A stretch of 64,000 bases of DNA from Segetibacter aerophilus (GTDB lineage Bacteria > Bacteroidota > Bacteroidia > Chitinophagales > Chitinophagaceae). Both the position numbers and the translations under genes were made by a program. The stretch is taken from positions 1 through 64,000 of the forward strand of contig NZ_BJYT01000022.1 in NCBI RefSeq assembly GCF_007991655.1. Reading direction: 5' to 3'. The notes under the pieces are model-generated. The model worked only from the letters and a program-made list of their open reading frames with translations. It searched no databases and was not told the origin of the DNA. Below are positions 36,532-45,096 of this stretch, in pieces (position 1 is the first letter of the stretch; every line of letters begins with the position of its first letter).

Positions 36532-36882
36532 CTATTTTTTATTTCCAACGACGCGTTCGATTACTGAGGTAAGGAATGACAGTAACAGACTAAACAATAA
36601 CGCCGACCACCATCCATCTACCCTAAAACCTGCTACCAGGCTTGAGGCCCATTTAATAATGAGAATATTTATGACAAGCAGGAACAGTCCGAGCGTAACG
36701 AGGGTTATGGGCAACGTTAAAATGATGAGAAGTGGTTTTATAAAGTTATTAAGCAACGCCAGGACAATTGCAAGAATAAGGGCTGTTCGAATACTATCAA
36801 TATAGACACCCTTAAGAAGATAAGAAATGAACAAAGATGCTATTGCTGTAAAAAGAACTTTGGTTAAAAACCTTGAAAGCAT
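36532..36882 (-). CDS. Phage holin family (DUF360/PF04020-like) membrane protein
   Basis: 116 aa with four predicted transmembrane helices (residues about 5-25, 30-50, 53-76, 88-110). The second and third helices carry ILAIVLALLNNFIKPLLIIL and LPITLVTLGLFLLVINILII, the signature of the PF04020 four-helix family. The family name mentions holins, but it is a general chromosomal membrane family in many phyla, so no phage origin is implied. Function unknown. Likely co-transcribed with the downstream E1 gene. Confidence 0.85.
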   Translation of the reverse strand: MLSRFLTKVLFTAIASLFISYLLKGVYIDSIRTALILAIVLALLNNFIKPLLIILTLPITLVTLGLFLLVINILIIKWASSLVAGFRVDGWWSALLFSLLLSFLTSVIERVVGNKK

Positions 36883-37520
36883 GTAGAAGATTTTTATTAC
36901 TTATAATAGTAACTCATATAAAAATATAAGCGCTCCTATAAATTTAGTCGATAAAAATACACTGAAGGTTAGAAGGTTTAATGATAGAATTTTCAGTTTT
37001 GAGTAAATTTTTTTGGATTTACTTTAACTTTTTTCTGTAACATTGGTGTCTAAACAAATAGTGGTCAAGCCTTACAAGATTTGGGATGCACGCTGCTTAA
37101 CCCTGTAAGTTTTTTATAAAAAGAATACCTTTTTATCATTCTTTTAAATTGTAGCAGCATTTCAAAAAAAGGCAACTAATAATTTTATGTAAGACTCTGT
37201 AAAAAGTATTTATAGTCTTCTTATCACATTTGTCAGCAGTGGCCACTTCTTTCAAATAAAAATTTCCAAGTAAGACGAAGGATGATAGTTAAACTATCTG
37301 AATTGTAATTCAGATAGTACTAAGAAAAGTTATGTGGATAAGCGAAACGTTTTTCGTGCTGGCTTAGTTCGCAAATCAATCCTTCTCCTATTATCACTTT
37401 ATTCTTTGAATAATTAAACTCTTCCTACTAGAGCAAACGTATCAACCAATCATGCCACTATCCGTATAAATTCCAAATAAAAGAAAAATTGACTGACTTA
37501 TTAAAACCAACTATCACAAC
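36883..37520. other. 638-nt upstream region of susC
   Basis: No gene is supported. It contains the divergent promoters of susC (right) and the holin-family gene (left), and the 26-bp dyad at 37293-37318. A weak match to the Bacteroidetes promoter (TTTG at 37012, TAACATTG at 37038) has a 22-nt gap, longer than usual, and would leave a 5'UTR of about 470 nt. Confidence 0.35.
37293..37318. promoter_or_regulatory. Perfect 26-bp dyad upstream of susC
   Basis: ACTATCTGAATT and AATTCAGATAGT are perfect inverted arms of 12 bp separated by GT. The site lies 202 nt upstream of the susC ATG. No T-run follows, so it does not look like a terminator; a dimeric regulator's operator is a plausible reading. 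Confidence 0.5.
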
Positions 37521-40500
37521 ATGAGAAAAGTAAGTGTCTCACTAGGAACAGGAATAACGCGAAGATTTAAAAAGCCCCTGTTTCTTACGCTAACTGCCGT
37601 GTGCTTAAGCGTTGCCTGCACAGAGGTTAGTGCTAGGGAAAAAGGAAAAGTGACAGAAGCTTCTCCACTGGCCGTAATTCCAGTAAAAGGAAATGTAAAA
37701 GATGACAAGGGTATTCCTCTGGCAGGAGTTTCTGTGTCAATAGCCGGCCAGAGAGGTGGTGTAACTACCGACAATAATGGTAATTACTCTATTTCTGTCT
37801 CAGAAACTGCTGAAGTAACGTTCAGCTATGTGGGTTTTAAAACCCTCACGGTTGCAGTACAGGGAAAAACTAAAATTGACGTTACGTTGAGTGCTGAAGT
37901 ATCTTCCTTAGACGACGTAGTTGTTGTAGGCTTTGGTACGCAGAAAAAAGTGACAGTAACCGGAGCTATTTCTACTATTACTACAAAAGAGCTCAGGCAA
38001 ACCCCTAGTACCAACTTGTCTAATGCATTAGCAGGTAGAATGCCGGGTTTAATGGCCAACCAATTTAGTGGTGGCGAACCGGGCGTAGACCAAAGTGAGA
38101 TTTTCATTCGTGGTGCATCTACTTACAACACTGGTAATGCGGCACAAAGACCTATTGTAATGGTTGATGGTATAGAGCGTGATTTCCAGTATTTGAATCC
38201 TGAGGAAGTTGAAACTTTATCAATTTTGAAAGACGCATCTGCGACTGCTGTATACGGAGTTAGAGGTGCGAACGGAGTTATATTGGTTACAACAAGGAGA
38301 GGTAGAAATATGGAAAAAGCGAATGTTACCTTTAAAGCTGCGAATGGTATTTCTTCGCCGGTAAGATTTCCGCAATACCTCGGATCTGCTGACTACGCAA
38401 CCCTCTATAATGAAGCTAGGTTAAACGACAACCCCACCACTTCTGCGGCGCTTTTTTCTCCCACACAAATTGCAAATTACAGAATAGCTAAAGGAGATAA
38501 CTCTGATGGTCTGGGATATAATACAAATCTTTTCGATTATGCTTTTAAACCCAGTATGCAGCAAGATTACAGTTTAACCATACAGGGAGGAACAAAAACG
38601 GCCAGGTACTTTATTTTGGGTGGTTTGATGAACCAGAATGGAAACTACCAACACACCGATAATGGCGCCAATAATACGAATGCTACTTTTAAGCGGTACA
38701 ACTTCAGATCAAATATTGACATAAACATCACTGATAATTTTTATGCTAAGATGAGCCTCGGTGGTCGTATTCAGAATAGAATTGCGCCAGGTACTACCGC
38801 AGCCAGAATCGTCAATATCGCCAATACACAACCGTCCATTTATCCTGTTATCAACGAGAACAACGATAACGCCGCCAATAAAGCATACATAGCAAAACAC
38901 CCTGAAGGGCTGCTTTTTGGTACCCAGCTTTATAGATACAATATCTTAGGCGAACTCGCGTACTCGGGTTTTATTAATGAGTACAAGACATTTATGGATG
39001 GAAGCTTTGCGTTGGGTCACAAACTCGACTTTATAACTAAAGGTCTTGTCTTTGATCTGCAATTTTCTTATGACAACCAGTCTGGAAACACTGTGGATAG
39101 AACAATACCTCATGAATCTGAGGGCTACCGCGAATACGGCGGGTACGCTACTTTCTACCCCCAAGTAGGAGTGGACGTGTTTATGAATGGAGGACACTAT
39201 ACAGGCGCTTATGCTTCGCCTCGTCGCATTGCAAACAACACAATGAATAATGGCTTTGATGCCCGTACTCCTCAACCTCAGCGTAAAAACAATATTCAAG
39301 GTTCGTTAAACTATGCTCGCTCTTTCGGAGTTCATAACGTGACTGCACTGATATTGGGTACGCAAACAAAGAGGATATTTCAAAACGATGTTCCATTTGC
39401 AAGCCAGGGATTGGCTTTTAGAACAACTTATAACTACGCTGAAAAATACTTGTTTGAAATAAACGCAGCCTATAACGGTTCTGAAAATTTTGCTAAGGGT
39501 CGCAGATATGGTCTTTTTCCTGCGGTAGCAGTAGGTTGGGTTGCAAGCAACGAGGATTTCATGAAAAATTATAAGTTTATCGATTATCTGAAAATAAGAG
39601 GTTCTTACGGACTTGTGGGAAGCGATCAACTGCCTGGAAACAGGTTTGGATACCTCCAGTTTTTCAATACCAACGGTGACACCTACAATTTTGGTATGGA
39701 TCTGAATTCAGGTGTTCCCGCAAATGTGCTTGAGGGAAATCTTGCCAATCCAAATTTAACCTGGGAAAAGGCCAGAAAATCTAATCTAGGTTTCGAAATA
39801 AGAACACTAAAAAACAAGTTTAGTATCACTGCAGATTTCTTTTACGAACATCGCTACGACATCCTCACACAACCTGGAACCAATGGTACAAGAAACTTGT
39901 CTGCTGTTGTAGGACAAAGCTCTCCACAACTCAATCTTGGAATAGTAAACAATAAAGGCTTTGAGGTTGAAGTAGGCTGGACTGATAAAATAGGAAAGAA
40001 CTTTGGTTATTACATCAGACCCAACCTCTCATTTGCGAGAAACAAGATTATGTTTATTGATGAAGTAGACCGTGTAGCACCTGATGGAAAGTCTGTCTCT
40101 TATGCAAACCGCACCGGTAGACGTATTGGAGAACAATTTGTCTATGAGTTCGACCATTTTGTGAGAGACCAGGCTGAGGCTGACAAGCTTAATACACAGG
40201 TATATCAAAAATGGGGTAAAGTAATCCCGGGAGATGTTGTGTACAAGGACCAAAACGGAGATGGCCAGATTACAGACCAGGAAGACAGAATAGCTATGGG
40301 AAATCCTCGTAATCCAGAAATACAATTCGGTATTCCAATGGGTATGTCTTACAAAGGTTTCGACATGAGCTTGCTGTTTCAAGGCGCTACAAACACCAGC
40401 GTTCTGTTGATTGATGCAGCTTCTTATGACTTTCCAACATATGGCCAGGATATCATCGGAAGGGTAAAACCTTTTCACCTTGACCGTTGGACTCCCGCTA

Positions 40501-40808
40501 CGGCTGCCACAGCTACTTACCCCGCTGTGCACTACGGCACTTATGTAAATAATAAAAATCCAAACAGTTCACTATTTCTTGGCGACGCTTCTTACATACG
40601 CCTGAAGAGTTTCGAAGTAGGATATTCCCTTCCAAACAGTTTGTTGAAAAAGGTAGGATTTTCAAAAACGCGCTTTTATGTGCAAGGCCTGAACCTTTTA
40701 ACATGGGATAAATTAAAGAAGTACGATGTTGACCCTGAGACTAACACAGGCGGCGACTGGTATCCTATACAGCGAGTAATAAACTTTGGTATGTACGTAA
40801 CATTTTAA
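37521..40808 (+). CDS. SusC/RagA family TonB-dependent outer-membrane transporter
   Basis: 1095 aa. Signal peptide region about 1-40 (LFLTLTAVCLSVACTEVSA). Residues about 50-130 are a CarboxypepD_reg-like domain (GNVKDDKGIPLAGVSVSIAG, TDNNGNYSISV, VTFSYVGFKT). Then the TonB box-like region DDVVVVGFGTQKK, the plug (about 145-265; NALAGRMPGLMANQFSGGE, IFIRGASTYN, VMVDGIERDFQYLNPEEVET and SILKDASATAVYGVRGANGV) and a large C-terminal beta-barrel ending in NFGMYVTF. It forms the oligosaccharide or peptide import pore with the SusD-like partner 10 nt downstream. Substrate is unknown. No FecR-type anti-sigma or linked ECF sigma is next to it; the 26-bp dyad may mediate control. Confidence 0.95.
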   Translation: MRKVSVSLGTGITRRFKKPLFLTLTAVCLSVACTEVSAREKGKVTEASPLAVIPVKGNVKDDKGIPLAGVSVSIAGQRGGVTTDNNGNYSISVSETAEVTFSYVGFKTLTVAVQGKTKIDVTLSAEVSSLDDVVVVGFGTQKKVTVTGAISTITTKELRQTPSTNLSNALAGRMPGLMANQFSGGEPGVDQSEIFIRGASTYNTGNAAQRPIVMVDGIERDFQYLNPEEVETLSILKDASATAVYGVRGANGVILVTTRRGRNMEKANVTFKAANGISSPVRFPQYLGSADYATLYNEARLNDNPTTSAALFSPTQIANYRIAKGDNSDGLGYNTNLFDYAFKPSMQQDYSLTIQGGTKTARYFILGGLMNQNGNYQHTDNGANNTNATFKRYNFRSNIDINITDNFYAKMSLGGRIQNRIAPGTTAARIVNIANTQPSIYPVINENNDNAANKAYIAKHPEGLLFGTQLYRYNILGELAYSGFINEYKTFMDGSFALGHKLDFITKGLVFDLQFSYDNQSGNTVDRTIPHESEGYREYGGYATFYPQVGVDVFMNGGHYTGAYASPRRIANNTMNNGFDARTPQPQRKNNIQGSLNYARSFGVHNVTALILGTQTKRIFQNDVPFASQGLAFRTTYNYAEKYLFEINAAYNGSENFAKGRRYGLFPAVAVGWVASNEDFMKNYKFIDYLKIRGSYGLVGSDQLPGNRFGYLQFFNTNGDTYNFGMDLNSGVPANVLEGNLANPNLTWEKARKSNLGFEIRTLKNKFSITADFFYEHRYDILTQPGTNGTRNLSAVVGQSSPQLNLGIVNNKGFEVEVGWTDKIGKNFGYYIRPNLSFARNKIMFIDEVDRVAPDGKSVSYANRTGRRIGEQFVYEFDHFVRDQAEADKLNTQVYQKWGKVIPGDVVYKDQNGDGQITDQEDRIAMGNPRNPEIQFGIPMGMSYKGFDMSLLFQGATNTSVLLIDAASYDFPTYGQDIIGRVKPFHLDRWTPATAATATYPAVHYGTYVNNKNPNSSLFLGDASYIRLKSFEVGYSLPNSLLKKVGFSKTRFYVQGLNLLTWDKLKKYDVDPETNTGGDWYPIQRVINFGMYVTF

Positions 40809-40818
40809 TTAGACAATT

Positions 40819-42672
40819 ATGAAAATCAGAAAATATCTTTCTTTAATAATCCTTCCGGGCGCTATTTTATTATTTAACTCCTGCTCAAAATTCTTAGACA
40901 GGCAGCCCGATAATCAGATTGATGAACAAGCGGCTTTTAGCAATTGGGACCAGGTAAATGGTGCAGCTAACAGGCTCTATAGAGATATGCGCGAGCGTGA
41001 TCGCGGTATTGTAGGTCTTCAGGACTTTTCAATATCAGGTATCACTGACGAGTGTAAGGGCACACAGGTAGAACAGGCCATTCCGGATCAGTTTAATTTT
41101 GGAAGTTTCGGCCCTTCTATCGGAATGCCGAGTAAAGCAAACGGAATGTATTGGAACGACTTCTATACTTCCATTCGCAGAGCCAATGTATTTATTGCAG
41201 GTGTAGAAAAATACAAATCACCAGACAATCCTCTTCAACCCGGTGATTTGAAGAATCGTGTTGCAGAAGTTCGTTTTATACGCGCATATCTTCACTTCCT
41301 TGCCACGCGTTGGTATGGTGATATCGTGTACATGGATCGTGTGGCAGACCTAGCCGGGGATGTTGCATTTGTTCGCGAGCCGTGGCCAACCTTCCTTAAA
41401 AAAATCCTTGCAGATCTTGACTTTGCAATTGCGGAATTACCTGCGCGTCACCTTGATATAGAATACGGAAGAGTGGACAAAGGTGCGGCCATGGCATTAA
41501 AGGCGATCATTCTTTATATGAATGCCAGCCCAATGTACAACGGTGGAAAATTACCGGGCAATGATAGTCGTGCAGGTAGAGAAACATATAGTGCTTACGA
41601 CGAAAGTAAATGGAAGCTTGCTGCTGATGCTGCTAAAGCTGTAATGGACCTTAAAAATAATGCAGCACCTCGCTACAGTCTGTACGCAGGTAAAGGTTCT
41701 GACTTCCAGGCGGAAAGTAATAACAAGGTGTATGCAAGAATAAAGCAGATCTATATTGACGGAGCTTCTTTGCAGAATGAATACATCCTAATTCTTACTA
41801 ACAATAAAAACGAAGCCTGGCAAGGTGACCATATACCACCGTCATACGGAGGCGGTTCTCGTTTGCAACCCTTGCAAGAGCAGGTTGACGAATACGAATT
41901 TATCGGAAACGATGGTTTTGGATATGCTACTTACGATCCCCAGGCAAAAGCGAAGGGTTTTGATGAAAATCTGCCCTACGAAAAGCGTGACCCGCGTTTT
42001 TATTCCGATATCATGTATCATGGCTCGACGTATCAAAACAAAATTATAAACACTGCAACCGGCGCCGACAGAATTGGTGCTAGCAATGCTACCTCAACAG
42101 GATATTACCTGCGTAAGTTTTATCATGAAGATTGGAAGCGTAGTGGTGGTTGGCAGTTGCATTTCCCTGCTATTCGTCTACCAGAAATTCAGTTGATATA
42201 TGCTGAGGCAATGAACAAATTAAGCGGTGGAAGCCCCGAAGCTTATACTGTATTAAATAATCTACGTGCCCGTTCATTCATGGCTCCGGTTCCTCCGGGA
42301 TTAGACCAGGCAGCACTTCACAAGTACATTCAGAGAGAGCGTCGTGTGGAGTTATTCTATGAGAACAAGCGGTACTTCTATGCACGTTGGAATTTGGAAC
42401 CAGATTCTCCTGAAGAACTTGCACGCGAAGCTGCATACAAAGCATCTCCAAATCCGCCTTCTGTATGGCCTTACCCTAGAGTTCAAAGGTATGCTCACGG
42501 AATGAGGCCAGTTGCAGACCCAACAGGAACCTTTGATGTGCAAGGAGTAAAATACAAGATGCAGCGTTTCAAATTAGAGGATCGCGTTTTCACCTCTAAA
42601 AACTATTATTTCCCATTAGTTACAAGCGAAATAACAAACGCTCCAACATTGAAACAAAGTCCTAACTGGTAA
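40819..42672 (+). CDS. SusD/RagB family outer-membrane lipoprotein
   Basis: 617 aa lipoprotein with lipobox FNSC (Cys22). The tetratricopeptide-like helical SusD fold is recognisable: KFLDRQPDNQIDEQAAFSNW at the start, YWNDFYTSIRRANVFI, RVAEVRFIRAYLHFLATRWYGD, RVDKGAAMALKAIILY, and near the end PEIQLIYAEAMNKLSGG, YIQRERRVELFYENKRYFYA and FPLVTSEITNAPTLKQSPNW. It caps the SusC barrel and binds the glycan or peptide. Transcribed with susC and closed by a strong hairpin terminator at 42689-42730. Confidence 0.95.
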   Translation: MKIRKYLSLIILPGAILLFNSCSKFLDRQPDNQIDEQAAFSNWDQVNGAANRLYRDMRERDRGIVGLQDFSISGITDECKGTQVEQAIPDQFNFGSFGPSIGMPSKANGMYWNDFYTSIRRANVFIAGVEKYKSPDNPLQPGDLKNRVAEVRFIRAYLHFLATRWYGDIVYMDRVADLAGDVAFVREPWPTFLKKILADLDFAIAELPARHLDIEYGRVDKGAAMALKAIILYMNASPMYNGGKLPGNDSRAGRETYSAYDESKWKLAADAAKAVMDLKNNAAPRYSLYAGKGSDFQAESNNKVYARIKQIYIDGASLQNEYILILTNNKNEAWQGDHIPPSYGGGSRLQPLQEQVDEYEFIGNDGFGYATYDPQAKAKGFDENLPYEKRDPRFYSDIMYHGSTYQNKIINTATGADRIGASNATSTGYYLRKFYHEDWKRSGGWQLHFPAIRLPEIQLIYAEAMNKLSGGSPEAYTVLNNLRARSFMAPVPPGLDQAALHKYIQRERRVELFYENKRYFYARWNLEPDSPEELAREAAYKASPNPPSVWPYPRVQRYAHGMRPVADPTGTFDVQGVKYKMQRFKLEDRVFTSKNYYFPLVTSEITNAPTLKQSPNW

Positions 42673-42688
42673 GTATAATCACTTAGAT

Positions 42689-42730
42689 AAAATAAAAAAC
42701 CCTGTTGCAAGCAACAGGGTTTTTTATTTT
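42689..42730. terminator. Bidirectional intrinsic terminator between susD and Gfo/Idh gene
   Basis: A perfect 20-bp stem (42689-42708 with 42711-42730) with a two-nt gap forms a GC-rich hairpin CCCTGTTGC/GCAACAGGG flanked by A and T runs on both strands. It can end the rightward susD and the leftward oxidoreductase transcripts. Confidence 0.92.
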
Positions 42731-42756
42731 ATCCTTAACTACTTTTTTTTTCTTGC

Positions 42757-44136
42757 CTACACTTTATTTGGTTCAGGATGTTGCCATGGGCCGCGGTAAG
42801 AGCGTTTTAACAGCGCTGTCATTTCAGGGTCTCCAACAACTATACGTTTCTTTGGATCGTATACTGCCGGTCTGCCGGTTTGCATAGACAAGTTTGCCAA
42901 TATGCAACTTGCCGTTGAAATATGACCTTCTTCGATATCCGCTACCGGCCGGCTTTTAGTTTCAATAGCATTGAGAAAGTTAAGCATGTGACCCCTGGTC
43001 GCTGGTGCTGTATGAATTTCAATTCCAGGCTCTGTAAGGTCCTCGGGGTATTTTTCTTTTTCATACACCGCGTCCTTATGTATCTTCTCGCCCTTTCCGT
43101 CAGGAATAAAATTGTACTTATAAACGTCTGCCTGCAGCGTTCCTTTATCGCCATAAATTTTAAATGACCATGGGAAGTCAGGGTCAGAGGCTGTTCCCCA
43201 GGTGCGATGCTGCCAGATACAGTTGAGGTCGTCGTATTCAAATAAGGCTGACTGAGTATCAGAGATATTTGATCTTGTTCCTTTGTTCACATAGATCCCA
43301 CCGGTTGAGCTCACCTTTTTTGGCCACCCTAACCCAAGCATCCATCTTGTAGCATCGAACATGTGAATGCACATGTCACCTACTATTCCGTTTCCATATT
43401 CCATGCGCGAACGCCAACCACCACGATGAGGTAAACCTACATATGGAAGCTTAGGTGCAGGTCCGGCGTACATCTCATAATCAAGAAAATCCGGAACAGG
43501 TTGGGTGGCAGGATTGCCGTTATTACGCATGTGGTAATAGCAGCACATTTCTACGTGAGATACTTTGCCTAAAAGTCCGGCGTCGACAATGTTTTTCTTT
43601 GCATCTATTAGGTGAGGGGTACTTCTACGTTGCGTGCCTACCTGAACCACGCGGTTGTACTTTCGTGCAGCTGCTACCATCGCTTCTCCTTCGATCACAT
43701 CTACGCTTATGGGTTTTTGAACATACACATGTGCGCCAGCTTTCATTGATTCAATGGCCGTTAGTGCATGCCAGTGATCCGGGGTACCAATGAGCACTAT
43801 GTCTAAAGGATTTTCTGCCAACATTTTTCTGTAATCACTGTACAACTGCGGGGTCTTCCCAGACTTTTGCCGCTGGCTCACCATTTTACCGGCTTCAGAT
43901 AGTTGGTTCTTATCTACATCGCAGAGTGCGACTACCTCAACCGGCGCTACCTGTATTAATTTAAAAAGATCACTTTTTCCGTACCAGCCTGTTCCGATTA
44001 AAGCAACGCGATACGTTTTGTCCGGAGCAAACATAAAGCCCATTCCGCTGGAGGCTAGAGTTGTTAAGGCAACTGTAGCCGCTGCCCCTTTTATAAACCT
44101 CCGGCGATCATTATTGAAGTTATTCATATGGTTCAC
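42757..44136 (-). CDS. Gfo/Idh/MocA family oxidoreductase, Tat-exported
   Basis: 459 aa with a twin-arginine signal: NNDRRRFIKGAAATVALTTL. The Rossmann motif is VALIGTGWYGKSDL (about 44-57) and the catalytic-region block HVYVQKPISVDVIEGEAMV has QKP in place of the common EKP. VQVGTQRRSTPHL, GPAPKLPYVGLPHRGGWRSR and GNGIVGDMCIHMFDATRWM are typical of secreted Gfo/Idh proteins from sugar-degrading Bacteroidetes. It probably oxidises or epimerises a sugar derivative, or is an NAD-dependent glycosidase-type member, in the periplasm. Convergent with susCD, suggesting shared carbohydrate biology (inference). Confidence 0.88.
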   Translation of the reverse strand: MNHMNNFNNDRRRFIKGAAATVALTTLASSGMGFMFAPDKTYRVALIGTGWYGKSDLFKLIQVAPVEVVALCDVDKNQLSEAGKMVSQRQKSGKTPQLYSDYRKMLAENPLDIVLIGTPDHWHALTAIESMKAGAHVYVQKPISVDVIEGEAMVAAARKYNRVVQVGTQRRSTPHLIDAKKNIVDAGLLGKVSHVEMCCYYHMRNNGNPATQPVPDFLDYEMYAGPAPKLPYVGLPHRGGWRSRMEYGNGIVGDMCIHMFDATRWMLGLGWPKKVSSTGGIYVNKGTRSNISDTQSALFEYDDLNCIWQHRTWGTASDPDFPWSFKIYGDKGTLQADVYKYNFIPDGKGEKIHKDAVYEKEKYPEDLTEPGIEIHTAPATRGHMLNFLNAIETKSRPVADIEEGHISTASCILANLSMQTGRPAVYDPKKRIVVGDPEMTALLKRSYRGPWQHPEPNKV

Positions 44137-44479
44137 TTTTGTTTTTTTGTTGAAAATGTTTGTTACCTGATCCTAATCATTACGCTCCGTAAAGGGCGGC
44201 GAATTTTGCTGATAGTAAGAAGGAATTTTATTGATTTATTCCCTAGCAAGATATTATTTCTTTCGCTACCAAGAGTGGTGAAAAAAGTCAACTTCGTTTA
44301 AAGAAGTTGCAGCAGCACGGGCGCTTTAAACCTTTTTTGTAGCTAAGTCTTGCGATAAGAAATTTGCCGGAATATGAAAAAAGCACTTAAAAGGAACGAA
44401 TGTACAAGAGTGCGACGCAAGAGATGTTTAATTGAAATTATATTGTCGGATTACAAAAATTCTTCTTACCCGTTGCCAA
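44137..44479. other. 343-nt intergenic region
   Basis: No gene is seen. It holds the upstream region of the leftward oxidoreductase gene, a 7-bp hairpin (CAACTTC at 44289 with GAAGTTG at 44303) and dispersed repeat copy H at 44401-44426. Confidence 0.4.
44401..44426 (+). repeat. Dispersed intergenic repeat, copy H
   Basis: TGTACAAGAGTGCGACGCAA followed by GAGATG. It joins the TGTACAAG head of copies A, C and D to the GCGACGCAA core of copies F and G, linking both subtypes into one family. Confidence 0.65.
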
Positions 44480-44974
44480 CTATTCCTTTTCATTTTTTAC
44501 AATGCTAATACTCCCATCACTTTCCATGAATGCTACTTTTATTTGCTGCAGTTCTGTGAGACCTGCTTTTCTCACCTCGGTCATTAGCTCTTCGTCTGTG
44601 ATTAACTCTTTTCGCATGTTTCGCTTGATCATTTTTCCATTATCAACCAGCAATAATTTTCGCGGACTTAGCAGACGTTCAAAAAATGGCCAGTTGAAAC
44701 TAAGCCAGTTCAACGTGTAGCTCCATCCTATTATCACAGCTACCAAAATAACTCCGTCGGCAATAGAATTATATGCACCTGCCATTGCATTTTGTGAGGC
44801 GTCCGCTATCAGCACAATCACAAGCATATCTGTTATTCCAAGATTGCTAGATTCTCTTCTTAATATTATTCTCAACAGCGTAAAAAGCGCGAGGTAGGTG
44901 ACGGTGCCCCTGACAATGATTTCAAGTATTGGAGTATCCGGCATAAAAACTTTTGCCCAATCAATGTGTTGCAT
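44480..44974 (-). CDS. DUF421 (YetF-like) membrane protein
   Basis: 164 aa from ATG at 44974 (MQHIDWAKVFMPDTPILEII); an upstream in-frame ATG at 45028 would add 18 residues ill-suited to the family. Three transmembrane helices (about 18-38, 48-66, 72-90), with FTLLRIILRRESSNLGITDM and LIADASQNAMAGAYNSIADG as family motifs, then the cytosolic C-terminal domain with LLVDNGKMIKRNMRKELIT and ELMTEVRKAGLTELQQIKVA, ending VAFMESDGSISIVKNEKE. Function is unknown; B. subtilis relatives include spore and membrane proteins. Monocistronic. Confidence 0.87.
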   Translation of the reverse strand: MQHIDWAKVFMPDTPILEIIVRGTVTYLALFTLLRIILRRESSNLGITDMLVIVLIADASQNAMAGAYNSIADGVILVAVIIGWSYTLNWLSFNWPFFERLLSPRKLLLVDNGKMIKRNMRKELITDEELMTEVRKAGLTELQQIKVAFMESDGSISIVKNEKE

Positions 44975-45096
44975 GTATGTATGAGTTGTTTTCTTTAAGA
45001 ACAAGGAATCTGATGCAATGCAAATCATTCGCCACTTTTATTTATTGCCGTTACTTTTGATGAAGCCTATTTTATAATTTTTTCAATCTCTGATTA

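Noticed and set aside
36532-36882. Prophage fragment suggested by a holin-family protein
   Set aside because: PF04020-type proteins are common chromosomal membrane proteins and no other phage gene is present.
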